From: Clostridiales bacterium
GTDB taxonomy: Bacteria; Bacillota; Clostridia; Tissierellales; Sedimentibacteraceae
Length of the DNA stretch: 8,992 bases
NCBI GenBank assembly: GCA_003497505.1
Contig: DNNV01000001.1
Coordinates: forward strand, 3,676-12,667
Direction of reading: 5' to 3'
Position numbers and translations under genes: made by a program. Below are positions 1 to 6,406 of this stretch, in pieces. The notes under the pieces are model-generated. The model saw only the letters and a program-made list of their open reading frames with translations. It was not told where the DNA came from and ran no database searches. Positions within the stretch are counted from its first letter, which is position 1, and every line of letters starts with the position of its first letter.

Positions 1-280
1 CGGACTGTTTTTGGCAATAGCCTTTCTAACAAATGCCATGGGTGGCGGTGACATAAAGCTTATGGCGGCACTTGGTTTTCTATTCGGCATGAGAGGAGTG
101 CTTTTTATCACTCTTACATCATTTGTTTCAGGTGCGATTATATCACTAATATTATTAGGATTGAAAATAAAGAGTAGAAAGGATGAAATACCATTTGGCC
201 CCTTCATATCCTTGGCTGCATTGACATACATCTTTTTCGGAACAGTATTCATTAATTGGTATATTAACATTTTTATATAA
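1..280 (+). CDS. Prepilin peptidase (A24 aspartic protease family), C-terminal fragment
   Basis: This is the 3' end of a gene whose start lies before the window; the open frame runs from base 2 to the TAA at 278-280, about 92 residues. It should be an inner-membrane aspartic peptidase that cleaves prepilin leaders after Gly (-1) and usually also N-methylates the new N-terminus. The GGGD motif near residue 17 of the fragment, in the context AMGGGDIKLMAALGF, matches the second catalytic-aspartate site (GxGD) of family A24. Two hydrophobic spans follow, and the PFGPF stretch before the last helix is typical of the family C-terminus. The first catalytic Asp and the N-terminal methylase domain, if present, are outside the window. 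Its likely substrates are the prepilin-like proteins encoded just downstream. A PilD/ComC-type name fits, but the missing N-terminus prevents choosing one. Confidence 0.88.
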   Translation, partial: GLFLAIAFLTNAMGGGDIKLMAALGFLFGMRGVLFITLTSFVSGAIISLILLGLKIKSRKDEIPFGPFISLAALTYIFFGTVFINWYINIFI

Positions 281-395
281 ATAAGGGAAAACTACATGAA
301 TTAAGCATACGTGAACAATCCCCGGCGATAATCGACAAATTTCTTCATTCTTAACTATTTGAAACACATTTTATGATTTTTTAATAATAAATTCT

Positions 396-424
396 TTGAC
401 ATAATTTGTCTGGTTATATATAAT
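396..424 (+). promoter_or_regulatory. Consensus sigma-A promoter for the pilus assembly operon
   Basis: A TTGACA box (396-401) and a TATAAT box (419-424) are separated by exactly 17 bases, a 12/12 match to the vegetative consensus. The predicted start site is near 431, leaving a leader of roughly 65 bases before the ATG at 497. It lies in the 216-bp gap after the prepilin peptidase, so the PilM-PilN fusion and following genes can be transcribed independently of upstream genes. A promoter this strong without visible activator sites suggests control by repression or after transcription. Confidence 0.8.
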
Positions 425-449
425 TTATACCATAATATGTAAAAATAGG

Positions 450-461
450 TTGAATATTCAA
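450..461. promoter_or_regulatory. 12-bp perfect palindrome in the operon leader (candidate operator)
   Basis: TTGAATATTCAA is a perfect inverted repeat lying about 20-30 bases after the predicted transcription start at 431. A second, shorter inverted repeat, GCAAA-A-TTTGC, lies at 469-479 just before the ribosome binding site (GGAG, 487-490). Their position between start site and RBS suits a repressor or roadblock site. In AT-rich DNA such a palindrome could also occur by chance, so the regulatory role is inference. Confidence 0.35.
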
Positions 462-496
462 GAATGGTGCAAAATTTGCTGGTGTAGGAGTACAAA

Positions 497-1903
497 ATGA
501 TATTAGCTGTGGAAATAAATGATAGTAGTATTAATATTGCTCAGGCTTCAGTGAAGAAGGGCAGGCTGTCAAGGCTGCGGTGCATTTGTGAGGATACTTC
601 CCGGGGAGTTGATGACGGAAATATTGCGGATGTGGATTTTGTGGCGGAGAGAATCAGGGAAATACTGTGCAGGAATAGGATTAATACAAGAAGGACTGTA
701 TTTGTCATAAACTCCAAAAGCGTAATAGTGCGAAAGCTCAGGCTACCGGTACTTAAAAAAAGAAATGAAATAATGTCTATGATAGGATATGAATTGAGTC
801 AGCTCATGCCTTTTAACTCACCTGATTATAGGATGCACTATGAGGTTGCTGGAGATTGCACTAATGAAAAATATGCATGGTATATAATTTATTGCATCCC
901 GGAAGAATTGCTGGCGGGCTATAGGGAGCTTGCCTTAAAATCAGGACTGAAACCTGCAGGATTTGAAATATATTGCAGCTGTGTAAATAAGCTTCGGAGC
1001 TTGAAGGAAGAGGTGTCTGTCTTTGCAGATATAGGGGAGAAAAGAATCAGCTTTACAGTCATGAACAGAGGTGTAAGCGATTTTTCAAGAACTACCGAAA
1101 TTTATCATGGCACGGCGGGTAGTGAGATAATCAGATGTATCAGGTACTACCAGTCAATAGACAAGGAAAGCAAAATAAGCAGGATGTATATATTCAATCC
1201 AGAAATCAAAGGGCTTTTGCCGTCTTTCATTGAAAGTATGTCTGATGAGCTGTCTGCTGTTGAAATAGTTACGGAGCTGCCGGTATTTTTGCAGGGAATT
1301 GATGAAGCATGCTATGATGGACGCTGTTTTATGCCTGTGATTGCGGCGCTTAATGAAGGAAGAGGATCTTACAGGCTTCACAAATCTAAATGTTATGAAA
1401 TAAGCGACTTCAAGACTGCTGCAACTATGGGTATTGTTCTTGCATCGTCACTTTTTTTTATTATGGGAGCTGTGTTTGCATTTAAGCTGCATAGTGAGTA
1501 CGAATATATGAAGTCATATGTATCGAGTGAAGAAAATATTCTTCTGAGCAATGAAATCGAGAGGCTTAAAACGGATACATACAATAATGAAAAAAAAATT
1601 TCGGATGCTGTGGAGCTTAAAAATAGAATAGAGAAGGAAAGCTATGCGGATTCGGAAATATTCAGGTGCATATTTTCTGTCGTCCCAGAAAATACATCTT
1701 TGCGCTCAATGCATGTAGGAATTGCTGGCGTAAGCATGGATTGCACATCGAGTTCAGTAAGGGAAATTGCCGTATTTCTGAGCAATCTGAGAAATTTGCC
1801 TGGGATTGAAGATATTTATATCGATGAAGTGTCAAAAAACGGGGATTTTGAAAAAGGGTATGACTATACTGTTCACTGTGTGCTGCGGGGCATGCAGCCA
1901 TGA
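497..1903 (+). CDS. PilM-PilN fusion, GspL-like inner-membrane assembly platform protein
   Basis: The 468-residue protein joins two proteins that are usually separate. Residues 1-290 resemble cytoplasmic PilM (actin-like ATPase fold): the segment KLRLPVLKKRNEI...ELSQLMPF (80-106) matches PilM's SHS2-type region, FADIG at 176-180 matches a phosphate-binding motif, and SEIIRCIRYYQS (209-220) matches the PilM helix. A single membrane span at about 309-329 is followed by a charged coiled coil (330-380) and a PilN-like extracytoplasmic domain (386-466, with FSVVPENTSLRSM). Together this is the architecture of GspL. The fusion explains the absence of the INLLP-type PilM-binding tail seen in separate PilN proteins. 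The first phosphate motif, normally DIGS-like, reads EINDS (6-10), and the glycine-rich adenosine motif reads FNPEIKG (233-239), so ATP binding may be lost. The start ATG has GGAG six bases upstream. The stop overlaps the next start (ATGA). Confidence 0.82.
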   Translation: MILAVEINDSSINIAQASVKKGRLSRLRCICEDTSRGVDDGNIADVDFVAERIREILCRNRINTRRTVFVINSKSVIVRKLRLPVLKKRNEIMSMIGYELSQLMPFNSPDYRMHYEVAGDCTNEKYAWYIIYCIPEELLAGYRELALKSGLKPAGFEIYCSCVNKLRSLKEEVSVFADIGEKRISFTVMNRGVSDFSRTTEIYHGTAGSEIIRCIRYYQSIDKESKISRMYIFNPEIKGLLPSFIESMSDELSAVEIVTELPVFLQGIDEACYDGRCFMPVIAALNEGRGSYRLHKSKCYEISDFKTAATMGIVLASSLFFIMGAVFAFKLHSEYEYMKSYVSSEENILLSNEIERLKTDTYNNEKKISDAVELKNRIEKESYADSEIFRCIFSVVPENTSLRSMHVGIAGVSMDCTSSSVREIAVFLSNLRNLPGIEDIYIDEVSKNGDFEKGYDYTVHCVLRGMQP

Positions 1904-2454
1904 AAGACAGGGAAAGCATGAAAAGCACGGGAAGAAAACATAGTGCAAAAATTTTATTGATATTGCTTGCTCTATGTATAGCAATTGTGATGATATATCC
2001 CGGCGTGTTATCAGAGGTATACTTGGGAACTACAGAGACTGTGGCCAAATACAGGGATATAAGTGAACAGTTTCATCGCATGCATGATAACATTAAAGCC
2101 GCGGATGTGTATATGAGCAAAAATGTAAGCTTGCAGGATGATGAACCTATGTGGGATAAAATTTGCCTGTATCCAGAGGATGCAATGCTTTTTTTAAATG
2201 ATTTATGCGAAAGCAACGGAATGAAGATAAAGAGAATAAAATTTTATCAAGAATCGGATGTGGCAGGCGGTGCGGATGGTCTTGCTTCAGAAATTGAGCT
2301 TGAATGTACCTATGAACGTCTGCTGAGCTTCATGGATGATATTAAAAATAAAGGTGTAAATGCTGCTTTGGGCAGTGTCAATGTATTTGAGCTTGGAGAC
2401 GGAAGAATCAACGCGGTGATCAGTGTGAGCTTTTATTCACTGAATTATAGTTAA
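1900..2454 (+). CDS. PilO/GspM-like inner-membrane assembly protein
   Basis: This 184-residue protein has a basic N-terminus, one membrane span at about residues 17-37, a helical, probably coiled-coil region (44-75), and a small C-terminal domain (about 90-182) with the alternating helix/strand pattern expected of the ferredoxin-like fold of PilO. In known systems PilO/GspM pairs with PilN/GspL across the membrane and transmits state from the cytoplasmic motor to the growing pilus. Sequence identity to PilO is not obvious by eye; the call rests on size, topology and its place directly after the PilM-PilN fusion. The ATG overlaps the upstream stop as ATGA, implying translational coupling. An internal ATG at 1918 preceded by AGGGA is a possible alternative start that would remove only six residues. 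Confidence 0.7.
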   Translation: MKDRESMKSTGRKHSAKILLILLALCIAIVMIYPGVLSEVYLGTTETVAKYRDISEQFHRMHDNIKAADVYMSKNVSLQDDEPMWDKICLYPEDAMLFLNDLCESNGMKIKRIKFYQESDVAGGADGLASEIELECTYERLLSFMDDIKNKGVNAALGSVNVFELGDGRINAVISVSFYSLNYS

Positions 2455-2467
2455 AGGGTGATTTGTT

Positions 2468-2857
2468 ATGAAAACTAATACAGACGGTTTTACACTGATT
2501 GAAGCCATAATTGCCTTAAGCATACTTGCTGTTGCAATAATTCCTCTGATGTCAATGATGACTCTTTCTGCACATATAAACAACGAGAGCAGCAGGGAAT
2601 TCAAATCCTTGATGGAGGCTCAGAGGATTATTGAGAAATTCAAGTCGGTGGATATCGGTGAAATAAATGAAATGGGTTATTCGTACAATTCGGATATAGG
2701 TTGCTATGAGAAATATATGGAGCAGACGAAGAGCGAATACGGTTCTCTGGTAAGAATAACCCAGGGTGTTTTACTTTATAGGATAGAGGTGTTTGTGCTT
2801 GATGAGGGCGAAGTAATTAACTATATTGAGGGGAGCAGGATTGCCGGTGGTATATGA
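2468..2857 (+). CDS. Minor prepilin, GspI/PilV-like
   Basis: The 129-residue protein starts with a classic class-III prepilin signal: a seven-residue leader ending in Gly7, then FTLIEAIIALSIL, with Glu at +5 and a hydrophobic helix to about residue 34. Cleavage by the prepilin peptidase would leave a 122-residue mature subunit. The IEAIIALSILAVAIIPL pattern, which carries a helix-breaking Pro at residue 26, and the short globular domain resemble GspI/PilV/ComGC-neighbour minor pilins, which in known systems sit in the initiating tip complex. AGGGTG directly after the upstream stop lies seven bases before the ATG. The ORF ends inside the start region of the next prepilin-like gene, showing close packing. 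The exact orthology (I versus another minor class) is inferred from size and gene order. Confidence 0.8.
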   Translation: MKTNTDGFTLIEAIIALSILAVAIIPLMSMMTLSAHINNESSREFKSLMEAQRIIEKFKSVDIGEINEMGYSYNSDIGCYEKYMEQTKSEYGSLVRITQGVLLYRIEVFVLDEGEVINYIEGSRIAGGI

Positions 2858-3398
2858 AAAAAGGGGATCTGTCATGGTGCTTGTGGTCGTGATTATTGCG
2901 GCAGTAACGGTTATTGCGTCTATTATGCTGAGCGTAGCAATGGGCCAGCTCAAAATAAGAAAATCCAATAGCGAGCTGAGGAGGGCGTTTTATTTGTCTG
3001 AGGACGGGCTTAACAGGATGTATTCCAACATATATGAATTGATGTGTGACGCATGTGAGAAAAGCTTGAGAATGGCGGATGAATACCTGACGGATAATCC
3101 GGATGATGATGAGAGAGCAGAGGAAGTTTTTGAGAACAGTTACAAACGGTACATGCTTGACAATATTTTTCGCTGTGTCAGCGGACAAAATCCTCGTACC
3201 GAAATAGCCAACAGCAGAAATCTGACATTTATGTATGGGAGGCTCACCATAAGTGTCAGTTCGGTATATATTTCTGAATCAGGGACAGAAAAGCGCACCT
3301 CCGCTTACATAATAGTATGCATTCCATCCTATACAGAGGTAAGGTCAGGCATAGCAGAATCAGAAAGGCAGCTTTATTATGCAGGGTTTGTCTTGTGA
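2847..3398 (+). CDS. Minor pilin-like protein, PilX/GspK type
   Basis: With a GTG start at 2847 the protein has 183 residues and a seven-residue leader ending in Arg-Gly, followed by SVMVLVVVIIAAV, a hydrophobic helix. The leader length equals that of the prepilins on either side, and AGGA lies six bases upstream, so I prefer this start. ATG 2874 (AGGGGA six bases upstream) is a plausible alternative that would drop the cleavage site, and TTG 2841 is another. After the helix, RRAFYLSEDGLNRMY (about 45-59) matches the AFYxAExGL segment of the PilX N-terminal family. The mature +5 residue is Leu, not Glu, as in GspK. In known systems GspK/PilX caps the pseudopilus or pilus tip. The protein is much shorter than classical GspK (around 300 residues), so it is closer to PilX in size. 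Its stop overlaps a GTG that could start the next gene. Confidence 0.72.
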   Translation: MVYEKRGSVMVLVVVIIAAVTVIASIMLSVAMGQLKIRKSNSELRRAFYLSEDGLNRMYSNIYELMCDACEKSLRMADEYLTDNPDDDERAEEVFENSYKRYMLDNIFRCVSGQNPRTEIANSRNLTFMYGRLTISVSSVYISESGTEKRTSAYIIVCIPSYTEVRSGIAESERQLYYAGFVL

Positions 3399-3406
3399 GA
3401 ATTAAG

Positions 3407-3931
3407 ATGAAGAACAATAAGAGTGCCTTTATAACGGCTGAGCTTTTAATATCCCTGGGAATTGTAAGTATTATTGCTGCTTTCGCCATTACTGTTCTAA
3501 CGGTCAATTTTAAAAGCGCTAAATTGCTAAGGAATGATTCTGAGCTGGAATTTCATTCTCAGTATATTTTGAATTTTTTATCGGTCAAGGTAATGGAAGC
3601 AGGGAAAATAGTCTATATAAAGTCAGATCAATCGAGCGCTTTGAACTACGGTGGTGAGGTTGCTGTGGACAAGGTGGCCTTCAGATACGGCATTGATAAG
3701 CGGTACTGCTACATATTTGAGGTGAGGAATGATAAAATATTTTATGGTAACGGCAGCATGGACGATACTGCCAATGCAGAGCTGGGTACATACGTAGAAG
3801 AACTGAGGATGGTGCCTTACCCTGAGGGAACAAAGTTCAGAGATGCTAAAGCAGTGATGGTAACACTCGTGCTTTTAAAAAATGGACGGAATTATGAAAT
3901 GTGCCAGGTTTATTATATGAGGGGCAGCTAA
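3407..3931 (+). CDS. Minor prepilin, GspJ/PilW-like
   Basis: From ATG 3407 the product is 174 residues with a seven-residue leader (MKNNKSA) and a hydrophobic helix starting FITAELLISLGIVSII. Glu falls at +5, the correct place, but the residue before the cleavage site is Ala rather than Gly. The size, the LISLGIVSIIAAFAIT helix and the beta-rich C-terminal part suit PilW/GspJ-type minor pilins, which form the tip complex with the I and K types. Only a weak GAGA precedes this ATG. GTG 3395, which overlaps the upstream stop as GTGA and has AGGG eight bases upstream, would add four residues (MRIK) and could be the true start through coupling. The longer frame back to 3317 lies inside the upstream gene and has no support. 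No terminator follows the stop. Confidence 0.74.
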   Translation: MKNNKSAFITAELLISLGIVSIIAAFAITVLTVNFKSAKLLRNDSELEFHSQYILNFLSVKVMEAGKIVYIKSDQSSALNYGGEVAVDKVAFRYGIDKRYCYIFEVRNDKIFYGNGSMDDTANAELGTYVEELRMVPYPEGTKFRDAKAVMVTLVLLKNGRNYEMCQVYYMRGS

Positions 3932-3966
3932 AAAAAGACAAATTTTCAAAAAAACGCATTAAAACA

Positions 3967-3995
3967 TTGACAAACCTTGAATTAATTTATAAAAT
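3967..3995 (+). promoter_or_regulatory. Strong sigma-A promoter before the FimT-like gene
   Basis: TTGACA (3967-3972), a 17-base spacer and TAAAAT (3990-3995) give an 11/12 consensus match in the 93-base gap after the GspJ-like gene. The start site would be near 4002, leaving a short leader of about 23 bases with GGAG at 4014-4017. This promoter could drive the FimT-like gene together with efp and the CD1247-like gene, since no terminator is visible before 5415. Confidence 0.75.
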
Positions 3996-4024
3996 GGGAT
4001 AGGTAGTTATCTTGGAGATTGTCT

Positions 4025-4450
4025 ATGAAAGACGATGGTTTTACTCTTTTGGAAGTAATTACTGTATTTTCTTTAATCGGAATTTTAATGGTCGTGAGCA
4101 TGCCTAGAATTTCAGCTAATTTCAGATATATGGATAAGATAGCGGAAGAATTTTTAGGTGATGCAAGGTTTATTCAGATGGAAGCAATGAAAGGCTCCTC
4201 CGGAAAATATCGGATTGCCGTCAATTCCGAAACAGGAAGATATTATCTGAAGAATGACACCGTGATTATTAAAACGGTGTTGATTAAGGAAAGATATAAA
4301 ATAAAATATACCGGAACGGGAGAACTGTACTTCAATGCTGACGGAATGCCTGTTCATCCGGGAACCTTTACAATTACTGATACTAAGACAAAGGAAGAAA
4401 AGAGCGTTACTGTTGTTCCTGCAACAGGAAGAACAATAATAAAGGAATAA
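4025..4450 (+). CDS. Minor prepilin, GspH/FimT-like
   Basis: The 141-residue product has a canonical prepilin signal: leader MKDDG, then [22 protein letters not shown], with Gly at -1 and Glu at +5. The helix and the following sequence, including the [19 protein letters not shown] segment and beta-rich repeats with the [12 protein letters not shown] turn, match the GspH/FimT/ComGD type of minor pilin. The prepilin peptidase would cleave it, and in known systems it joins the I-J-K complex. I use ATG 4025 because GGAG at 4014-4017 is seven bases upstream; the in-frame TTG at 4019 would leave only one base and add two residues. It has its own promoter, unlike its three partner genes, and is followed after 44 bases by efp. 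Confidence 0.82.
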   Translation: MKDDGFTLLEVITVFSLIGILMVVSMPRISANFRYMDKIAEEFLGDARFIQMEAMKGSSGKYRIAVNSETGRYYLKNDTVIIKTVLIKERYKIKYTGTGELYFNADGMPVHPGTFTITDTKTKEEKSVTVVPATGRTIIKE

Positions 4451-4494
4451 GCAGCAGTCAGCTGGTTATAATATTCATAAGGAGGAGACAATCA

Positions 4495-5052
4495 ATGGTT
4501 ACAGCAAGTGATTTTAAAAAAGGCATTACTATATCTTGGAATAATGGATTATGGCAAATAATTGATTTTCAGCACGTTAAACCGGGTAAGGGAGCGGCTT
4601 TTGTTAGAGCAAAATTGAAAAATATCGTGACAGGAGCTACAAGGGAGGAGACATTCAATCCTACTGAAAAATTCCCTCTTGCACGTATAGAATCAAAGGA
4701 TATGCAATACTTATATAATGACGGGGAGCTTTATTATTTCATGGACCCTGAGTCATTCGAGCAAATTCCGTTAAACTATGACCAGGTAGAAGAGGCAATT
4801 AAGTATATTAAGGAAAATGAATTTGCACAGATGAGATTCTATGAAGGAAAGCCATTTGAAGTAAGCGCACCAAACTTTGTTGAGCTTGAGATTACTGAAA
4901 CTGAACCCGGATTTAAGGGTGACACTGCAACAGGAGCTAATAAACCTGCCATTGTTGAAACAGGGGCTAAAGTAAACGTGCCGCTGTTTGTTGAAATTGG
5001 CGACAAAATAAAGATAGACACCAGAACGGGTGAATATCTGTCAAGAGTATAA
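4495..5052 (+). CDS. efp: Translation elongation factor P
   Basis: The 185-residue protein is full length for EF-P. It binds the ribosome between the P and E sites and relieves stalling at consecutive prolines. The N-terminal KOW-like domain (1-65) carries the conserved loop [12 protein letters not shown], with Lys32 in the position that is post-translationally modified in many bacteria. The two OB domains follow (about 66-128 and 129-185), and the C-terminal stretch [16 protein letters not shown] is the EF-P signature. No modification enzyme (EpmA/EpmB, EarP, YmfI) is visible nearby. AAGGAGGAG at 4479-4487 gives a strong ribosome binding site. A TATAAT at 4467-4472 has no matching -35 box, so transcription probably comes from the promoter at 3967. 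The stop is 11 bases before the CD1247-like gene. Confidence 0.97.
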   Translation: MVTASDFKKGITISWNNGLWQIIDFQHVKPGKGAAFVRAKLKNIVTGATREETFNPTEKFPLARIESKDMQYLYNDGELYYFMDPESFEQIPLNYDQVEEAIKYIKENEFAQMRFYEGKPFEVSAPNFVELEITETEPGFKGDTATGANKPAIVETGAKVNVPLFVEIGDKIKIDTRTGEYLSRV

Positions 5053-5063
5053 GGAGGGAAACT

Positions 5064-5408
5064 ATGGATTTTCTGTATGAAAAAATTTCTTATTTAAGAG
5101 GCTTGGCTGATGGCCTAGATGTTAAGGCGGACACCAAGGAAGGAAAATTATTCAATGCTTTGATGGAAGTTATTGAAGAAATTGCAGATGCGATGGATGA
5201 CATTGTTGAAGAGCAGGATGAAGTAAACGAGTACCTGGATTTATTGGATGAAGATTTGTCATTAGTCGAAGAAGAATTGTTTGGTGACATGGAAATCGAT
5301 GAATATGATGATGACTATGACGATGATGATTATGATTTCGACTTTGATGATGACGATGAGTACGATGACGAATTTGAGGACGTAGACAGCAAACAATTTG
5401 AAGATTAA
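5064..5408 (+). CDS. CD1247 N-terminal-domain protein with acidic tail, no zinc ribbon
   Basis: This 114-residue protein begins MDFLYEKISYLRGLADGL, followed by a KADTKEGKLF segment and a long amphipathic acidic helix to about residue 72, which matches what I recall of the clostridial CD1247 N-terminal family, often found beside efp or sporulation genes. Members that I know end in a Cys-x2-Cys zinc ribbon. Here residues 77-108 are almost only Asp, Glu, Tyr and Phe, and there is no cysteine in the whole protein. The other two frames over the end contain stops and no CxxC, so a simple frameshift does not explain it. The function is unknown. The charge suggests a soluble protein that binds basic partners or cations, but that is inference. 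AAGGAGG overlaps the efp stop, so the gene is co-transcribed with efp. Confidence 0.68.
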   Translation: MDFLYEKISYLRGLADGLDVKADTKEGKLFNALMEVIEEIADAMDDIVEEQDEVNEYLDLLDEDLSLVEEELFGDMEIDEYDDDYDDDDYDFDFDDDDEYDDEFEDVDSKQFED

Positions 5409-5414
5409 TACATA

Positions 5415-5448
5415 GAAGGCCACAGCATCAAGCTGTGGTCTTTCTTCG
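5415..5448 (+). terminator. Intrinsic terminator after efp and the CD1247-like gene
   Basis: The arm at 5415-5426 (GAAGGCCACAGC) pairs with 5432-5443 (GCTGTGGTCTTT) across a five-base loop, with one G-T wobble, and is followed by TCTTCGTCTTT. It begins six bases after the CD1247-like stop. The reverse strand reads a similar hairpin with a shorter T-run, so it may also end the convergent hydrolase gene, whose stop is at 5460. Confidence 0.85.
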
Positions 5449-5459
5449 TCTTTAAGTCC

Positions 5460-6332
5460 TTACGGCCAGATTTCCTCGGGGTTTATACCATAAATCTGCA
5501 CAACCTCAAATAGATCGCTGTTGGCAATGTCTTTAGGTGTAACAAGCCATGAACCGTCGTAGTCTGTATCATACCCGGACTGCATAAACGGGTACCAGGC
5601 AAGGTGTGAGCATTGGGTGGACTTTATATCCTCAGGCGCAGGATTCTTTTTGGATGTGAGTCCTACTGTCAGTCCATAGGGTATATCATTCAGGTTGTTT
5701 TTAGCAAACTGTGCAATTTCATCAAGCTTTTCGGGAGAGGCATCCTTGAGCCTGAGCATGATGAAAGACGGATATATTCTCCATTTATTTATATTCTGAA
5801 ACATTGAGTTACTCCCCAAAATAATTGCCTCAAGTGTTTCATTGTTTTTGGCGTCCGTTACAATGGCAGCGTGGCCGTGCCTCCAGCCCAGGGAATGCGT
5901 GGCCTTTGTTATGAGGACATAGCCGTTTTTATAGGGAGCGAGGTTAAAGCCGTATGCTGGCTGACCTTCGTCGTTCACTATGGATTCCTGACTTGTGATT
6001 ATGCCTATGGATTCGCATAACACATTATTTTTTCGCATGAAATTATCTTGAAATTTCAACAATTCATCTTTCCCGGTTTCCATGCTGAGAATTTCATCAA
6101 CAGCTGTCTTTCCAATACCCGTCTGATAAAACAGCTCCTTGTAATCCACTTCGCTCAACTGGCTCTTTTCCAATATCGCCGAAATATCTGTTTTCTCGTA
6201 ATCAGGAACAAAGTACCCATCAGGCTCAATCAATATGTTCATCATAGAAATAGATAAATAGATGAAAAGAAAAACCACAGCAGCTATTATGATTTTTTTA
6301 TGTCTTATTTTTTTGGTTTTATTATATATCAT
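5460..6332 (-). CDS. Membrane-anchored YiiX/YebB-like NlpC/P60 cysteine hydrolase
   Basis: From ATG 6332 the product is 290 residues. A basic N-terminus (NKTKKIRHKK) and one hydrophobic span (14-34) anchor it with the rest outside the cell. A helical linker follows (35-115), then a hydrolase domain (about 120-290). The domain has GWRHGHAAIV with candidate catalytic His152 or His154, and STQCSHLAWY with Cys241. The order His before Cys is that of circularly permuted NlpC/P60 proteins (YiiX, YaeF, poxvirus G6), not the classical Cys-His order. The ending with WLVTPKDIANSD is typical of YiiX-like members. The substrate is unknown: an amide bond in peptidoglycan peptides or an acyl/thioester group are both possible. 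ATG 6332 has GCGGA six bases upstream. A TTG at 6368 would extend it by 12 residues but lies almost on the predicted transcription start. It is a single-gene unit convergent with the efp operon. Confidence 0.8.
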   Translation of the reverse strand: MIYNKTKKIRHKKIIIAAVVFLFIYLSISMMNILIEPDGYFVPDYEKTDISAILEKSQLSEVDYKELFYQTGIGKTAVDEILSMETGKDELLKFQDNFMRKNNVLCESIGIITSQESIVNDEGQPAYGFNLAPYKNGYVLITKATHSLGWRHGHAAIVTDAKNNETLEAIILGSNSMFQNINKWRIYPSFIMLRLKDASPEKLDEIAQFAKNNLNDIPYGLTVGLTSKKNPAPEDIKSTQCSHLAWYPFMQSGYDTDYDGSWLVTPKDIANSDLFEVVQIYGINPEEIWP

Positions 6333-6378
6333 ATAAATTCCGCTTTCTGTAGAAATTAAAAATCGCAATCTTCATATA

Positions 6379-6406
6379 ATTATATTACAATAAACACAAA
6401 TTACAA
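6379..6406 (-). promoter_or_regulatory. Probable sigma-A promoter for the YiiX-like gene
   Basis: Read on the minus strand, TTGTAA (6406-6401) is followed after 16 bases by TATAAT (6384-6379). The -10 box is perfect and the -35 matches 4 of 6. The start site would be near 6372, which supports ATG 6332 as the start codon. The surrounding 180-bp divergent region is very AT-rich, so chance -10 matches are frequent there. Confidence 0.5.

Noticed and set aside
281..496. Possible c-di-GMP riboswitch before the pilus operon
   Set aside because: The leader after the predicted start is only about 65 bases and lacks the conserved aptamer cores I know; only a promoter and short dyads are visible.
1662..2048. 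128-residue open frame on the minus strand across the fusion/PilO-like junction
   Set aside because: It lies opposite two convincing genes, has no ribosome binding site or recognisable domain, and has a composition expected of an antisense shadow.
2817..3188. 123-residue minus-strand frame opposite the PilX/GspK-like gene
   Set aside because: The plus-strand gene has the prepilin helix and the AFYLSEDGL signature; the minus frame is His/Cys/Arg-rich with no sensible domain.
4467..4472. TATAAT as a separate efp promoter
   Set aside because: No -35-like hexamer lies 16-18 bases upstream (the sequence there is GGAATA-like).
5290..5370. GAT/GAC-rich low-complexity stretch as a DNA repeat
   Set aside because: It is in frame and encodes the acidic tail with mixed GAT/GAC/GAA/GAG codons; units vary too much for a tandem repeat.
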